DNA of 64,000 nt from Dyella subtropica (GCF_026283965.1 NZ_JAPDPD010000011.1:62001-126000); one strand, 5' to 3'. Positions 1 to 9,444 are shown, numbered from the stretch's first letter. Numbers and translations are program-made. The notes: generated by a model from the letters alone, not told the origin.

Positions 1-585
1 TTGGCCCATGCAGGAACATTGTCGGTGCGGGTCGTCGATGCCCAGGGCAAGCCAGTCAGCGATGCCGTCGTGACACTAGCCGGGGCCAGCCAGCCTGCGG
101 CGGCCCATGCGGCAAGCACGCGCTATATCGATCAAAAGAACGAGACCTTTATTCCCTACGTGCAGGTTGTGCGGCCCGGCGACAGCGTCGTGTTCCGCAA
201 TAGCGACACCACACGCCATCACGTCTACTCCTTTTCGCCGGTCAAATCCTTCGAGTTCATTCTTCGCCCGGGCGAAAGCTCGTCACCCGTCGTCCTGGAC
301 CGCGCGGGTACGGTGGCCGTGGGCTGCAATATCCACGACCACATGATCGCTTATCTGGTCATTTCGCCCGAGCAGGCACAGATGACAGCGCAGCAAGGCC
401 TGGTCAAGTTCGACGCATTGGCGCCCGGCCACTACAGGGTGCAGGTATGGCATCCGCAATTGCATCCGGGCCGGCCGCAACCGGAGGCGCAGGCTGACGT
501 AAGCAGCAATGCGGACGTATCGCTAACGCTGTCGCTGTTGCCAGACCCGCGCAGCTTTGTCGATCGCGAGCACGTGGACTATTAG
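1..585 (+). CDS. Cupredoxin (methylamine-utilisation-like blue copper protein), 5' partial
   Basis: The reading frame is open to the window edge. The first residues, AHAGTLSV, look like the end of a signal peptide, so the true start probably lies upstream. The visible 194 residues form a plastocyanin/cupredoxin-like domain with candidate type-1 copper ligands His73 or His74, Cys109, His112/His114 and Met115 (the CNIHDHM motif). Proteins of this kind are periplasmic and are often annotated as methylamine-utilisation proteins. The gene ends 5 bp before an EAL phosphodiesterase gene, which overlaps an outer-membrane protein gene, so the three probably form one operon. The fold and copper site follow from the motif; the physiological electron partner is unknown. 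Confidence 0.8.
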   Translation: MAHAGTLSVRVVDAQGKPVSDAVVTLAGASQPAAAHAASTRYIDQKNETFIPYVQVVRPGDSVVFRNSDTTRHHVYSFSPVKSFEFILRPGESSSPVVLDRAGTVAVGCNIHDHMIAYLVISPEQAQMTAQQGLVKFDALAPGHYRVQVWHPQLHPGRPQPEAQADVSSNADVSLTLSLLPDPRSFVDREHVDY

Positions 586-590
586 ACGCC

Positions 591-2939
591 ATGCGCATCG
601 TCGTCGGCTTCCGGCTTCGTCTTGCGCTGTTCGTCGTCACGATGCTGGTGATGGTGCAATCGTCCACGGCCATCCTGCTCTACACAACCACTCGCCAGGC
701 ACTGATCGCCGAGGGCGAGCGCCAGCTTGAAGCGAATGCGAAGGCTTTTATCGCGCAGATGGACGATGTCTCCACACGAGTCGCCACCAGTGTCGGCGTG
801 CTTGCCCAGGATTATGGCTTGCGGGTGGCCATTGCCGAACGTGATCGCGGCACCGTGCTGTCGGTCTTGCGCAATCATGGGCGTCGCGTTGGCGCATCGC
901 GCATGCAGCTGGTGAATCTGGATGGAACCCTTGAAGCGGATACCGCCGACAGTCAGGCTGCCGGTCGGCGCTTTGAGTTTGCCGATCTGCTTGAGCACGC
1001 GTTCGAAAAGCGCTCGGTTGCGGTCGCCACCTTGCATGGAAAGGCTTACTGGATCGTCGCCGTACCGGTCTATGCACCCCAGCCGGTAGGGCTGGTGGTT
1101 GTGCATATGCCTTTGGACGATGCCGAGCTGGCACATATGCAGCGCCTGACCATGCTGCCAGACAACGTCGTACTGGCAACACAGTCGTCGCAAGGTCGAT
1201 GGATGGCCATGGCAAGCAATGATCGCGAATCGCTTTTTTCGCAGTGGCTTGGCCGGGTGAGCGGCGATTTCCCCATGCGCCTTGGGCTTCAGGACATTGC
1301 CGGGCATGAATATATGGTGCTCGCGCAGGCACCGCGTCAGCCACGCGGCAGTGCACCCGTGATCGTGGTGTTCGGCTATTCCCTGGACGATGCGCTACGC
1401 CCTTATCGCCACATTGCGCTGGTCTGGTCGGCGCTGCTGGCCATTGGCCTTACCGCCGGCTTGCTCGGCACATGGCTGATTGCACGCAATGTGTCCCGCC
1501 CGCTGGAACAATTGGCGGTCACGGCCAAGCGGATAGAAGAAGGCGACTACAGATCGCCGCCTCCGCTGCGTCGGCGAGACGAAATCGGCGAATTGGCAAA
1601 GGCGATCGGCACCATGGCGGTGGCGGTGCGGCTGCGCGAAGAGCGCATACGCCACCAGGCCACGCACGATGCCGCCACCGGATTGCCGAATCGGATCGCG
1701 ATCGAGAACAGCATTGATCAGGCCATATCCGCAGGCACTGCGAGCGGGGCTTTGCTGATGATCGGGCTCACTCGCGTACCCGACATCATCAAGACGATGG
1801 GGCACGGATTATGCGATCGCTTGATGCGCGATATCGGCAAACGTATTCATCGGCTGATTGACGAAGGCGTGGTCGCACGCGCAACCGATAGCGAGTTCGT
1901 TCTATGGCTTGCGGACAAGACGCGCGATGGCGCTACACAAGTCGCATTGCGTGTCCTCGACAAGCTTGCGGCACCGTATACAGAGCCGGACTTGAGCATC
2001 GACACGGTGCCCGCCATCGGCATCTCGATGTATCCGGAGAACGCCACCGAAGCTGTGGCGCTGCTGCGCTACGCCGAAACGGCGCAGTTCTCCGCCATCG
2101 GCCTGGCCAGGCCATTGGCGTTCTATCAGCCAAACATCGATCCGCATCGTCCCGAACGACTGTCGCTGATGAGCGAATTGCGCGAGGCGGTGGAGCGAAA
2201 TCAATTGGAGCTTCATTACCAACCCAAGCTCACGCTCAACACACGCCAGGTGGACGCGGCCGAGGCCCTGGTCCGCTGGCACCACCCCACGCGCGGCTGG
2301 GTGTCGCCCGATCAGTTTATCGGCATGGCGGAGGACACCGGCAATATTCAGCGATTGACCCGTTGGGTGCTCGAAACGGCGGTAGCGCAAGCTAGCCAAT
2401 GGTTCGCGCAAGGACTTGGCATTCGGGTGGCGGTGAACCTTTCCGCGCGCGATCTTGGTGATGTGCATCTGCCGCAGCGCATTGCCCACCTTGTCGCGCA
2501 GCATGAATTGCGACCTGACTTGCTAAGCCTGGAAGTGACCGAGCGCGCTGTGATCGGTGAGCCGGAGTTGGCGATTGGCTTGTTGCGACAACTCGCCGAT
2601 CAGGGCTTCGGCATTGCCATCGACGATTTTGGCGTAGGTCAGTCGGCATTCGCTTATCTGCGCAAGCTTCCCGTCAACGAACTGAAGATCGACCAGAGCT
2701 TTATCACCCACCTTATGCGCGATCCCAACGACCGGATCATCGTGCGTTCGGTCGTCGACCTCAGCCATCGGCTGGGCTTCAAGGTCACCGCGGAAGGGGT
2801 GGAAGACCAGGGCACGCTCGACTATCTGTCGATGATCGGTTGCGACTTCGCGCAAGGCTTTTTCATCGCCAGACCCTTGGACGCCGATGCACTGGGGGAT
2901 CTGACTGCCATCGCCAAAGTCAGCGGAGGACGTGCATGA
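591..2939 (+). CDS. Membrane-bound EAL-domain c-di-GMP phosphodiesterase with HAMP and degenerate GGDEF
   Basis: 782 residues. An N-terminal TM (about 8-30) is followed by a periplasmic sensor region, a second TM (about 273-297), a HAMP segment, a GGDEF-like domain that has lost its signature (DSEF in the expected place), and a complete EAL domain. The EAL motif is at residues 558-560, followed by NLSARDL, LEVTER, IDDFGVG, LKID and EGVE, the metal-binding and catalytic set of active EAL enzymes. It should therefore hydrolyse c-di-GMP at the inner membrane and not synthesise it. It sits between a periplasmic cupredoxin and an outer-membrane protein, so its sensor may respond to a redox or metal-related signal; that link is inference. 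Its stop overlaps the next start (ATGA). Confidence 0.9.
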   Translation: MRIVVGFRLRLALFVVTMLVMVQSSTAILLYTTTRQALIAEGERQLEANAKAFIAQMDDVSTRVATSVGVLAQDYGLRVAIAERDRGTVLSVLRNHGRRVGASRMQLVNLDGTLEADTADSQAAGRRFEFADLLEHAFEKRSVAVATLHGKAYWIVAVPVYAPQPVGLVVVHMPLDDAELAHMQRLTMLPDNVVLATQSSQGRWMAMASNDRESLFSQWLGRVSGDFPMRLGLQDIAGHEYMVLAQAPRQPRGSAPVIVVFGYSLDDALRPYRHIALVWSALLAIGLTAGLLGTWLIARNVSRPLEQLAVTAKRIEEGDYRSPPPLRRRDEIGELAKAIGTMAVAVRLREERIRHQATHDAATGLPNRIAIENSIDQAISAGTASGALLMIGLTRVPDIIKTMGHGLCDRLMRDIGKRIHRLIDEGVVARATDSEFVLWLADKTRDGATQVALRVLDKLAAPYTEPDLSIDTVPAIGISMYPENATEAVALLRYAETAQFSAIGLARPLAFYQPNIDPHRPERLSLMSELREAVERNQLELHYQPKLTLNTRQVDAAEALVRWHHPTRGWVSPDQFIGMAEDTGNIQRLTRWVLETAVAQASQWFAQGLGIRVAVNLSARDLGDVHLPQRIAHLVAQHELRPDLLSLEVTERAVIGEPELAIGLLRQLADQGFGIAIDDFGVGQSAFAYLRKLPVNELKIDQSFITHLMRDPNDRIIVRSVVDLSHRLGFKVTAEGVEDQGTLDYLSMIGCDFAQGFFIARPLDADALGDLTAIAKVSGGRA

Positions 2940-4183
2940 AACGCGAGCTATTTGCCCTTTGCACGGTGTGCGGCACATACGTATTTTCGCCAACTCTGCA
3001 CGCACAAGATTTCAGCGTGCACGCTTACGGCGACGAACGCCTTGTGGCCGCACCTGATGAAACCAGTTGGACCCGTGGCGGTTTTGGCAAGACGCGTTAC
3101 GGTGATGGCAAGACGCAATTTCACTTCGGGGGCGCTGCCGTGCTCGGCACGGCGCAAGTGACCCCTTCGCTGCTGGCGCTTGGCCAACTGCAGTACCAGA
3201 CCAGTGGCCACTCCGGCCTTAGCCTGTTGGAGGGCTATCTGCGCTATCGGCCGGTCTCCACGTCGCCGTGGCGATGGTCGTTGAAGGCCGGCGCATTCTT
3301 CCCGCCGGTGTCGCTGGAGAACGACGCCATTGGCTGGACCAGTCCGTGGACACTCAGCTCTTCAGCCATCAATACCTGGGTGGGCGAGGAGCTGCGCGTC
3401 GTCGGCGGTGAATTTCAGTTGGAGCATCGCGGCGCCATGGCGAGTTGGGATCTGCGCGCATCGTTGTTTCGCCGCGACGATCCGTCCGGCTCCATACTGG
3501 CCTATCGCGGCTGGTCGGTCGGCGACCTCGTTGCAGGCATCGGCAGTCGTTTGCGCGAACCGGACGCCGAAGTGACCGAAAAGCACGGAAGGCCGCCGCG
3601 CTACTACGACCCGTTCCGCAGCATAGGGCCGTCGCATTGGGGCAACTATGTCAGCCTGACCTGGCATGCGCCGGGTGATACGCGAGTCAACCTGCTGCAC
3701 TACGACAATCACGCCGACCCCAGTGCCTGGGCGCCCTATGCCGGCGGTAAGCGGCAATATGCGTGGCGCGATCGATTCTGGAGTATCGGTGCACGCACGG
3801 AGACGGGGCCGGTTACCTGGATAGCCCAGGCGATGGACGGCGATACCACATGGACGCGGATCCCCAATCTCCCGCAGAAAACGCGCTATCGTGCCGCCTT
3901 CGTTCTGCTCGGCTGGAATCGCGGCACGTGGCGTCCGACCTTGCGCGTGGAACACTTCAGTACGCAATTGCCAGACGATACGTCAGGCGATACGCCCGGC
4001 GAACACCAAGGTGAACACGGCAACGCCATTACCGCCGCACTAAACTGGCGTCCACGTGATTGGCTACGCTTCACGGTGGAAGCACTGCGGATCCGTAGCA
4101 CCTCCACCTTGCGCGGCGAATATGGGTTGCCGGAACGTGTCGGCGATACCCAGGTTCAGCTCAGCACTCGATTGTTGTACTAG
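2936..4183 (+). CDS. Predicted outer-membrane beta-barrel protein, unknown function
   Basis: 415 residues from the ATG that overlaps the stop of the EAL gene. An in-frame extension further upstream is possible but would run deep into the EAL gene. The N-terminus (MKRELFALC...TLHA|QDF) is a signal peptide. The mature part is rich in alternating aromatic/polar strands (LGQLQYQ, LEGYLRYRP, WNRGTWRPTLRVEHF) and ends in a strand closing with tyrosine (STRLLY), as in outer-membrane barrels. I recognise no named family. Translational coupling to the phosphodiesterase and cupredoxin suggests a shared role, possibly a porin-like partner for the periplasmic copper protein. Confidence 0.75.
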   Translation: MKRELFALCTVCGTYVFSPTLHAQDFSVHAYGDERLVAAPDETSWTRGGFGKTRYGDGKTQFHFGGAAVLGTAQVTPSLLALGQLQYQTSGHSGLSLLEGYLRYRPVSTSPWRWSLKAGAFFPPVSLENDAIGWTSPWTLSSSAINTWVGEELRVVGGEFQLEHRGAMASWDLRASLFRRDDPSGSILAYRGWSVGDLVAGIGSRLREPDAEVTEKHGRPPRYYDPFRSIGPSHWGNYVSLTWHAPGDTRVNLLHYDNHADPSAWAPYAGGKRQYAWRDRFWSIGARTETGPVTWIAQAMDGDTTWTRIPNLPQKTRYRAAFVLLGWNRGTWRPTLRVEHFSTQLPDDTSGDTPGEHQGEHGNAITAALNWRPRDWLRFTVEALRIRSTSTLRGEYGLPERVGDTQVQLSTRLLY

Positions 4184-4208
4184 CTGCGATGCTTTATGGA
4201 TTTCGACC

Positions 4209-4276
4209 ACAGGGTGGGCTCCTACAAGAACTAGGTAACGCACGAGGCTATGGTAGGAGCGCATCCTGTGCGCGAT
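4209..4276 (+). repeat. REP-like inverted pair (GTAGGAGC family)
   Basis: Two facing copies of a short intergenic palindrome: CAGGGTGGGCTCCTAC at about 4211-4226 and GTAGGAGCGCATCCTGTG at 4253-4270. The GTAGGAGC head with a GCGC...GCGC stem recurs at 45.84, 50.1 and 62.0 kb here. This matches the REP/GTAG class known in Xanthomonadales and Pseudomonas, which RAYT transposases process. No RAYT gene is in the window. The rest of 4184-4558 shows no gene. Confidence 0.7.
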
Positions 4277-4558
4277 CGGCCTGTTCCGCAGATCAACCCG
4301 TCACGGATGCCTGGATTCATCCACACCCCGCGAACCCATGAGGTGCCGCTGGCAATCCGAGAAGCGGGTCGCCGGATAGGGCGAGGCCAAGAGCGAGATC
4401 TTTCGGTGGCGTGCTCAACTGTATCCCGTGGAGATCGATATCTTGTCACTTCGCGTTAACCGTTTCTCTGCTAGCAAAGACTTTTCGTTTTCTATGGTTG
4501 CCACAACCAAGCTGTAAAGGCCTGTTAGTCCACTCACAATAAACAATCGGAGATTGCC

Positions 4559-4753
4559 ATGACCACGCTACTGCCAAGTCGTCTTGCCCGCCGTATCGCC
4601 ATCGCGCTGAGCTTGGTTGTATCTTTCGCGGCGCTGGAGGGATGCGATACCTATAATTGCGCGCAGTGTCACAATTTCGCATTCGCGCCGGCCAAACTGG
4701 TCTATGGCCATGCCCACCTTAGCGGCTTAAACCATGTGCGAATGGGGCCGTAG
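4559..4753 (+). CDS. Small putative lipoprotein with a CXXCH motif
   Basis: 64 residues from an ATG with a GGAG ribosome-binding site 8 bp upstream. A basic start (MTTLLPSRLARR) and a hydrophobic stretch lead to a possible lipobox LEGC (Cys29); the glutamate at -2 is unusual. The mature part carries CAQCH (34-38), formally the c-type heme attachment motif, but the protein is far shorter than normal cytochromes. It could be a heme lipoprotein, a metal-binding lipoprotein, or a chance reading frame. No family recognised. Confidence 0.4.
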   Translation: MTTLLPSRLARRIAIALSLVVSFAALEGCDTYNCAQCHNFAFAPAKLVYGHAHLSGLNHVRMGP

Positions 4754-4900
4754 GGCGGAAATATTGAGCGCATGGGCGGAGGTGGTTTGCTCCGGCCTTG
4801 GCGGGTGGAATATCCGAGCGTTTCGCGCTGCGGTTGAGGATTCTTTCGTAGGCCCTTTCCGTACCACCCATTGAACCATTCGAACCCGACGAGGACGACC

Positions 4901-5890
4901 ATGCCGAAACGTCGCTTTGCCTATGCTTCAGCACTCGCCCGCGTACTCGTGCCGCTCATCTCGCTCACTCTGGCCGCGGCTGTCGCTGCGGCCGACACTA
5001 CCGTTGCTCAGCCGACGTGCTCGGCAACGGGCACGCCGCCGCTCGAAACCGTTGAGCCCGTCACGGAGCGGCCAATCTGCAAGGACGGTCAGGTGCTGTC
5101 GTTCGATCAAAACGGCGTGACGCGCTACGCCTGCCTCAACCTGCCGCTGCACGCCGCTGGCGGGACATCGAAATGGCCAATGATCGTGTACCTGCACGGC
5201 TCGATGACCACGCCCGATAGCCTGTATCGAGCCGGCCGCGCGCTGTTCAAGTTGAGCCGCAACTATCCGTTGTCGGCGCAGGCCGGCACCCAGGGGTTCA
5301 TCTTGCTGGCACCGGAAGGCCGACGGGCCCAGGCATGGGCGTCGGGTGGCCCGCATACGGGAACGGGCTTTCACTGGGACGAGTGGCAGCGCGACCCGGC
5401 GAGCAATCTTGACGTGCAAGCGATCGACCGGTTCATCGATCAGGCGGTCACGACGGGCCTCGTCGATGCGAAGCAGATCTACGTGTTCGGCTGGAGCAAC
5501 GGTGCGGATATGGCGGTGCTGTACGGCGCATGGCGCGCCGACCGCATCGCAGCGGTGGGCCAGTATGCCGGCACCGATCCATGGCAGCGCACGCCTTGCC
5601 CGGTGGACATGCCGTCGGGCAGACAGGTGCCGCTTACGCTAATGCGAAATATGTGCGACGCACTCGCCACCTGTAGCGACACCAGCAGCTGGAGCAGCAC
5701 GCTGGAGAAGCAGAACTGGCCTCTGCGACGTGTCAATCTGACGTTGGACGGCAAGGACGCAGGGCCGAACGCGCAGTGCGTTCAGTCGTGCGAGAAAACG
5801 CGGGGTCTGTACGAGCATATTCGTTGGCCGCAAGAAGCGGTATTGGCTGATCGGATGCTCGAGTTCTTCAAGGCGCATGCGCTGCCTTGA
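4901..5890 (+). CDS. Secreted PHB-depolymerase-like esterase (alpha/beta hydrolase)
   Basis: 329 residues from ATG 4901, preceded by a GAGG site; an upstream in-frame TTG is less likely because the signal peptide (MPKRRFAYAS...AAAVAAA) begins at this ATG. The fold is an alpha/beta hydrolase of the poly(3-hydroxybutyrate) depolymerase/feruloyl esterase (LpqC-like) group. YLHGS supplies the oxyanion-hole region and GWSNG carries nucleophile Ser199. Several cysteines (CPVD, CDALATCSD, CVQSCEK) suggest disulfides in an exported enzyme. Expected activity is hydrolysis of polyester or aryl-ester bonds outside the cytoplasm; the substrate is not determined by sequence. The gene stands alone. Confidence 0.8.
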   Translation: MPKRRFAYASALARVLVPLISLTLAAAVAAADTTVAQPTCSATGTPPLETVEPVTERPICKDGQVLSFDQNGVTRYACLNLPLHAAGGTSKWPMIVYLHGSMTTPDSLYRAGRALFKLSRNYPLSAQAGTQGFILLAPEGRRAQAWASGGPHTGTGFHWDEWQRDPASNLDVQAIDRFIDQAVTTGLVDAKQIYVFGWSNGADMAVLYGAWRADRIAAVGQYAGTDPWQRTPCPVDMPSGRQVPLTLMRNMCDALATCSDTSSWSSTLEKQNWPLRRVNLTLDGKDAGPNAQCVQSCEKTRGLYEHIRWPQEAVLADRMLEFFKAHALP

Positions 5891-5899
5891 GGGCCTGGC

Positions 5900-6005
5900 T
5901 GACCGCTGGATAGCAAAGTCTGTACACGGTTAGCCAAGGCAACGACTTAGGATGTCGTGATCACATAGCTCATTTGCACTTTGACAACCAAAGCATGTGC
6001 AGCGC
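5900..6005. repeat. Dispersed composite intergenic repeat, copy A
   Basis: The stretch TGACCGCTGGATAGCAAAG...TGTACA...ACTTAGG...TTGACAACCAAAGCATGTGC resembles the one at about 25957-26062 (TGACTGTTGGATGGCAAAG...TGTACA...CTTAGG...CTGACAACCAAAGTATGTGC). The hallmark is an ACCAAAGNNTGTGC box. Other partial copies lie near 9.1, 11.45, 19.75-19.93, 25.8-26.06 and 43.6 kb. No protein-coding potential is seen. The rest of 5891-6369 appears empty apart from a hairpin near 6230-6260. Confidence 0.6.
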
Positions 6006-6369
6006 TCGGCCTACGGGCCACCTGGCTAGGGAATTCCAGGGCGTATTCCCTGGCTACGATCCAGGAGGTAGGCGTGAAGGGGAGGTGGTTGTCTTCTCTG
6101 GTGCTAGCGATAGCAAGTACGAAGGCGGCCTTCAAGGCGTATGATCCGCGCCGATAAACCATGGTGTGTCCCAGGAGTGCCCAAGGGGCATGCGGCGGCA
6201 GGGCCCTGGTATCGAAAAGAAGCTGATCAGGGCGGCCAAGACGCATAAAAAAGGCCGCCAAGTAAATCGAAAGATAGTGTTTCCGACAGATAATTCGAGA
6301 GTTTTCAACATGACCCCGTTCACCGATTTCCTGCTTCATACGCCCATGGCTAGGAAGAGGGCACGTGCG

Positions 6370-6945
6370 ATGAAGCAGAATCGCCCCCGAAAATCATCGC
6401 CAGCTTCCGTCCTCTTACTCGCACTGCTCGGGCTGACCGCGCTCCCATCATCGGCGGCCGATCTTGCGTCCCCCAGTATTGACGTACTCCCTTGGCCGCG
6501 CATGCCGGCCCCCGAGTTTGGCTGCTACATGGAGAAGGCACTCGGTTACCGCGACAGCACGTTCAATTGCGCGACCCGTGCCCGCCAGTTAGCCGTTTAC
6601 GAGAAGAACCACGACGCGTGCGAGCATCCAAAGGCTTTCCACGACGGCCTGGACTTTCCGGATGCGTTGGCCGCGCGAGTACACCCCTTGGCCGAACACG
6701 TCGCCCTTCAGTTTCAGGGTGGAAGCCTTCAGGAAGTCATCATTACGCTCAAGGGTAAATACAGCGAAGCCGATGTCCGCAAAGCCTTTCGCCTACCGGC
6801 AAGTGGCCAGGCAATGCCCGAAAACATCATGCGGATCGAAATCGAAGACCACAATCCGTTGCAAGGTAAGCCGCAAACCGAAACCGATGTGAGAATCGCA
6901 GGATTCGATTTTCTGGATGCCATGGATCTCTGTGGCGGTGACTGA
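6370..6945 (+). CDS. Periplasmic protein of unknown function
   Basis: 191 residues from ATG 6370, chosen because AGGAAGAGG lies 9 bp upstream and a classical signal peptide follows (MKQNRPRKSS..LLLALLGL..SSAAD). Longer in-frame starts (6346, 6310 or further) lack this arrangement. The mature part begins LASPSIDVLPWPRMPAPEFG and contains three cysteines (GCYMEKALG, FNCATRA, DACEHPK) plus one near the C-terminus (DLCGGD), so disulfides are likely. I recognise no domain. It stands alone, with a MITE-like hairpin immediately downstream. Confidence 0.65.
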   Translation: MKQNRPRKSSPASVLLLALLGLTALPSSAADLASPSIDVLPWPRMPAPEFGCYMEKALGYRDSTFNCATRARQLAVYEKNHDACEHPKAFHDGLDFPDALAARVHPLAEHVALQFQGGSLQEVIITLKGKYSEADVRKAFRLPASGQAMPENIMRIEIEDHNPLQGKPQTETDVRIAGFDFLDAMDLCGGD

Positions 6946-7030
6946 GGGGCACCTCGAATAAACTCTCTTCGCTCGTCATTCCGGCTTTCGCCGGGATGAC
7001 GAGCTTGGCGCGTAGTTTTTCGAGGTGTCC
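6946..7030. repeat. 85-bp palindromic (MITE-like) element
   Basis: Nested inverted repeats: outer arms GGGGCACCTCGAA (6946-6958) and TTCGAGGTGTCC (7019-7030), and inner arms CGTCATTCCGGC and GCCGGGATGACG around a short loop (6974-7001). It fills the gap between two convergent genes and could also terminate both transcripts. The GTCATTCC...GGGATGAC core is a common dispersed palindrome in proteobacteria. Confidence 0.75.
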
Positions 7031-7050
7031 TAGAGAGGCCGACTTCACTT

Positions 7051-8049
7051 TTAGCTCTTGATGAACGCCAGGATGTCCGCATTGAGGACATCCGCATGGG
7101 TCGTCAGCATCCCGTGCGGAAGGCCCGGATAGATCTTCAGCGTGGCGTTCTTGAGGAGCTTGGCGGACAGTACGGCGGCATCCTTGTATGGCACCACTTG
7201 ATCGTCATCGCCGTGCATGACCAAGGCCGGCTGAGTGATCTTCTTAAGGTCCTCGGTGAAATCCGTCTCGGAAAAGGCCTTGATGCAGTCGTAGTGGGCT
7301 TTGGTTCCACCCATCATGCCCTGGCGCCACCAATTGCGAATGATGCCTTCGGACACTTTGGCGCCCGGTCGATTGAATCCGTAAAACGGCCCCGACGGAA
7401 TGTCGAGGAAGAATTGCGCCCTGTTGGCGGCGACCTGCTTCCTGAAGCCGTCGAAGACTTCCATGGGCGTTTCGCCAGGGTTGCTCGCGCTCTTCACCAT
7501 GATCGGTGGCACCGCGCCAACCAGAACAATTTTGGCGGTTCGCTCCATGCCATGGCGCGCAACGTAGGCAGCTACCTCGCCACCGCCGGTCGAGTGCCCA
7601 ATGTGGATGGCGTTTCTGAGATCGAGCGCTTCGGTCAGGGCCGCCAGGTCAGCGGCGTAGTGAACCATGTCATTGCCATCGGCCGTTTGTGTGGAACGTC
7701 CGTGACCCCGGCGATCATGGGCGATCACCCGAAAACCATGGTCGAGAAAGAACAGCATCTGGGCGTCCCAGTCGTCCGAGGACAGAGGCCAACCATGACT
7801 GAAGACAATCGGCTGACCCTTGCCCCAGTCCTTGTAGAAGATCTCGACACCGTCTTTAGTGACGATCTTCCGACTCATTTGCTGGCCATCCATCGATGGA
7901 TGCCTTGGCTTTTCAGGCGTAGCCGCTTTCGCCGCGCCTTTCGAAGAAAGCAGTGGAAGTGCCGCCGAGGCGGCAGCTACCGCGCCAGCGCCGAGCACCA
8001 CTTTGCGACGAGACTTGCTGACGACGTCGACTTTATCTTTGCCGCTCAT
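7051..8049 (-). CDS. Exported haloperoxidase-like alpha/beta hydrolase
   Basis: 332 residues. The N-terminus has a Tat-like signal ([10 protein letters not shown]...AAASAALP). The rest is a cofactor-free haloperoxidase/arylesterase-type alpha/beta hydrolase: [12 protein letters not shown] (oxyanion region), GHSTGGG with nucleophile Ser153, [10 protein letters not shown] with the acid Asp, and GLPHGM with the catalytic His. Enzymes of this family act as esterases or perhydrolases; in vitro halogenation is a side activity. The start is supported by GAGG directly upstream (minus strand). It is monocistronic, convergent with the preceding gene. Confidence 0.88.
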   Translation of the reverse strand: MSGKDKVDVVSKSRRKVVLGAGAVAAASAALPLLSSKGAAKAATPEKPRHPSMDGQQMSRKIVTKDGVEIFYKDWGKGQPIVFSHGWPLSSDDWDAQMLFFLDHGFRVIAHDRRGHGRSTQTADGNDMVHYAADLAALTEALDLRNAIHIGHSTGGGEVAAYVARHGMERTAKIVLVGAVPPIMVKSASNPGETPMEVFDGFRKQVAANRAQFFLDIPSGPFYGFNRPGAKVSEGIIRNWWRQGMMGGTKAHYDCIKAFSETDFTEDLKKITQPALVMHGDDDQVVPYKDAAVLSAKLLKNATLKIYPGLPHGMLTTHADVLNADILAFIKS

Positions 8050-8518
8050 GACGACCTCCTCTAGGGGTGCTCTGATCTATTCGACGTAGGCGTCAGCAAA
8101 GGGAGCACTTATCCGATCCTGACCCTGTTGAGGGTGAATCCGTTGTCCCCTGCGAGTGGGGCGTGTCAGTACCGGTCGCGCACCCATTCGCCGACGATGT
8201 CACAAGCGCCGTGTTCGAAACGTCTATGACGTATGGGCTGGCTGGGGCCAGCGTTCGCTTCTCTTCGTCGTGATCTGTTTACATTCATCCAGCAACTCAT
8301 GGCAAAGATGAAGAACGCCGTGACGAAGCCAAATGGGTACGCCCGTTTCCGACCTGGTGAGTCATCGCGTCATCGCGACCCTTGACCTAAGAAGGGGCCA
8401 TTCGCGCCCCGCGCCTCAACCGTCGAAAACGATTTGCAGGATGATGTCGATTTCCGATTACCCCTTCGCCGTTCTAACGCGCGCCCGATGAGGCCGGCTC
8501 GAACTAAGGAGACAGACG
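8050..8518. other. Intergenic region, no clear gene
   Basis: The spacer holds the promoter region of the hydrolase on the left and of the YciI-like gene on the right. A 16-codon reading frame (MMSISDYPFAVLTRAR) at about 8440-8490 has an AGGA in front and ends shortly before the YciI-like gene. It may be a leader peptide or chance. Nothing else is supported. Confidence 0.3.
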
Positions 8519-8920
8519 ATGCGTGTGATGGTGCTCGTAAAGGCTACAGAGGATAGCGAAAAGGGCTTTCTCCCCACGCCCGAGGCGTTCGAGATGCTCG
8601 AGGCGATGGGCAGATTTAATGAGGAGCTGGTCAATGCCGGCATCCTGCTCGCCGCCGATGGCCTCAAGCCCTCCTCGCAGGGCAAGCGTATTGCGTTCGA
8701 TGGTCACGGCCGCATGGTCATCGATGGGCCTTTCGCCGAGACCAAGGAGTTGGTCGCAGGCTTCTGGCTCTGGGAGGTCAGGGACATGGATGAGGCGGTC
8801 GCCTGGGTGAAGCGCTGCCCCAATCCCATGCCGGGGCCGAGCGAGATCGAAATCCGACCGCTGTACGAGATGGCTGATCTGCAGCGGGAATCTGACGCCA
8901 AAGGCCACGAAAATCCATGA
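8519..8920 (+). CDS. YciI/DGPF-domain protein
   Basis: 133 residues with a strong AAGGAG site. It is a YCII-related (DGPF) protein: MRVMVLVKAT at the N-terminus, VIDGPFAETKELVAGFWLWE in the middle carrying the DGPF signature, and a ferredoxin-like alpha/beta pattern. DGPF proteins often lie next to ECF sigma factors in proteobacteria, but none is adjacent here. The biochemical role is unknown for most members; some relatives act as small dehydrochlorinase-like or muconolactone-isomerase-like enzymes. Confidence 0.85.
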   Translation: MRVMVLVKATEDSEKGFLPTPEAFEMLEAMGRFNEELVNAGILLAADGLKPSSQGKRIAFDGHGRMVIDGPFAETKELVAGFWLWEVRDMDEAVAWVKRCPNPMPGPSEIEIRPLYEMADLQRESDAKGHENP

Positions 8921-9069
8921 CCCGAACCTGATACGCAGATTGCTCAACGGCTCTGCAGTTGCACTCACGCCTGCGGATCCGGGTGACGGGACCGCCGTGC
9001 TCTCAGCAGGCGCGAAGAATGTTTGCCAACGAAGCGCCGCTCGAACACCAAAATTAATACAACCGGCAC

Positions 9070-9180
9070 AAGCCTTGATGTCATGCCCGCATATGGGAGT
9101 GACATCTAAGCCGGTGCGCGTTTGGAAACCAAAGTGGGTGCAGCAGAAGGGCGTTTTGTACGCATTTTTCTGGTGATGGC
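9070..9180. repeat. Dispersed composite repeat, copy B
   Basis: A degenerate hairpin CTTGATGTCATGCCC/GGGAGTGACATCTAAG is followed at the same 27-nt spacing seen at 19.75 and 25.9 kb by ACCAAAGTGGGTGCAG and then a GGGCGTTTTGTACGCATTTT stretch. This matches the order of elements at 25.86-25.98 kb. The remainder of 8921-9444 holds no recognisable gene. Confidence 0.6.
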
Positions 9181-9444
9181 AGAAAACGATCGCTTGTGCT
9201 GCTAGCACAGATTTGAGCAAGTCGTGTGTGTCATGTCGCTGGGAATCGCATGCCTGATTGTGCCGACATCAGCACCCCGCGCCGTCCATATCGTCAAGAC
9301 AGCTACGACAGCGATCCCCCAGGCTGGGCTCCGCCAACAACTGCCTGGTCGGCAAGCTGTGCATAACCGTGGAAATCTGGGCGATTGACATGCCCCCGGG
9401 AATCGTTGGCGTGACCATCACTTCTTACATATGGAGAGATAGCA

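Noticed and set aside
5947-6339. 130-codon minus-strand frame
   Set aside because: It overlaps copy A of the dispersed repeat and the leader of the next gene; no initiation signal and no domain.
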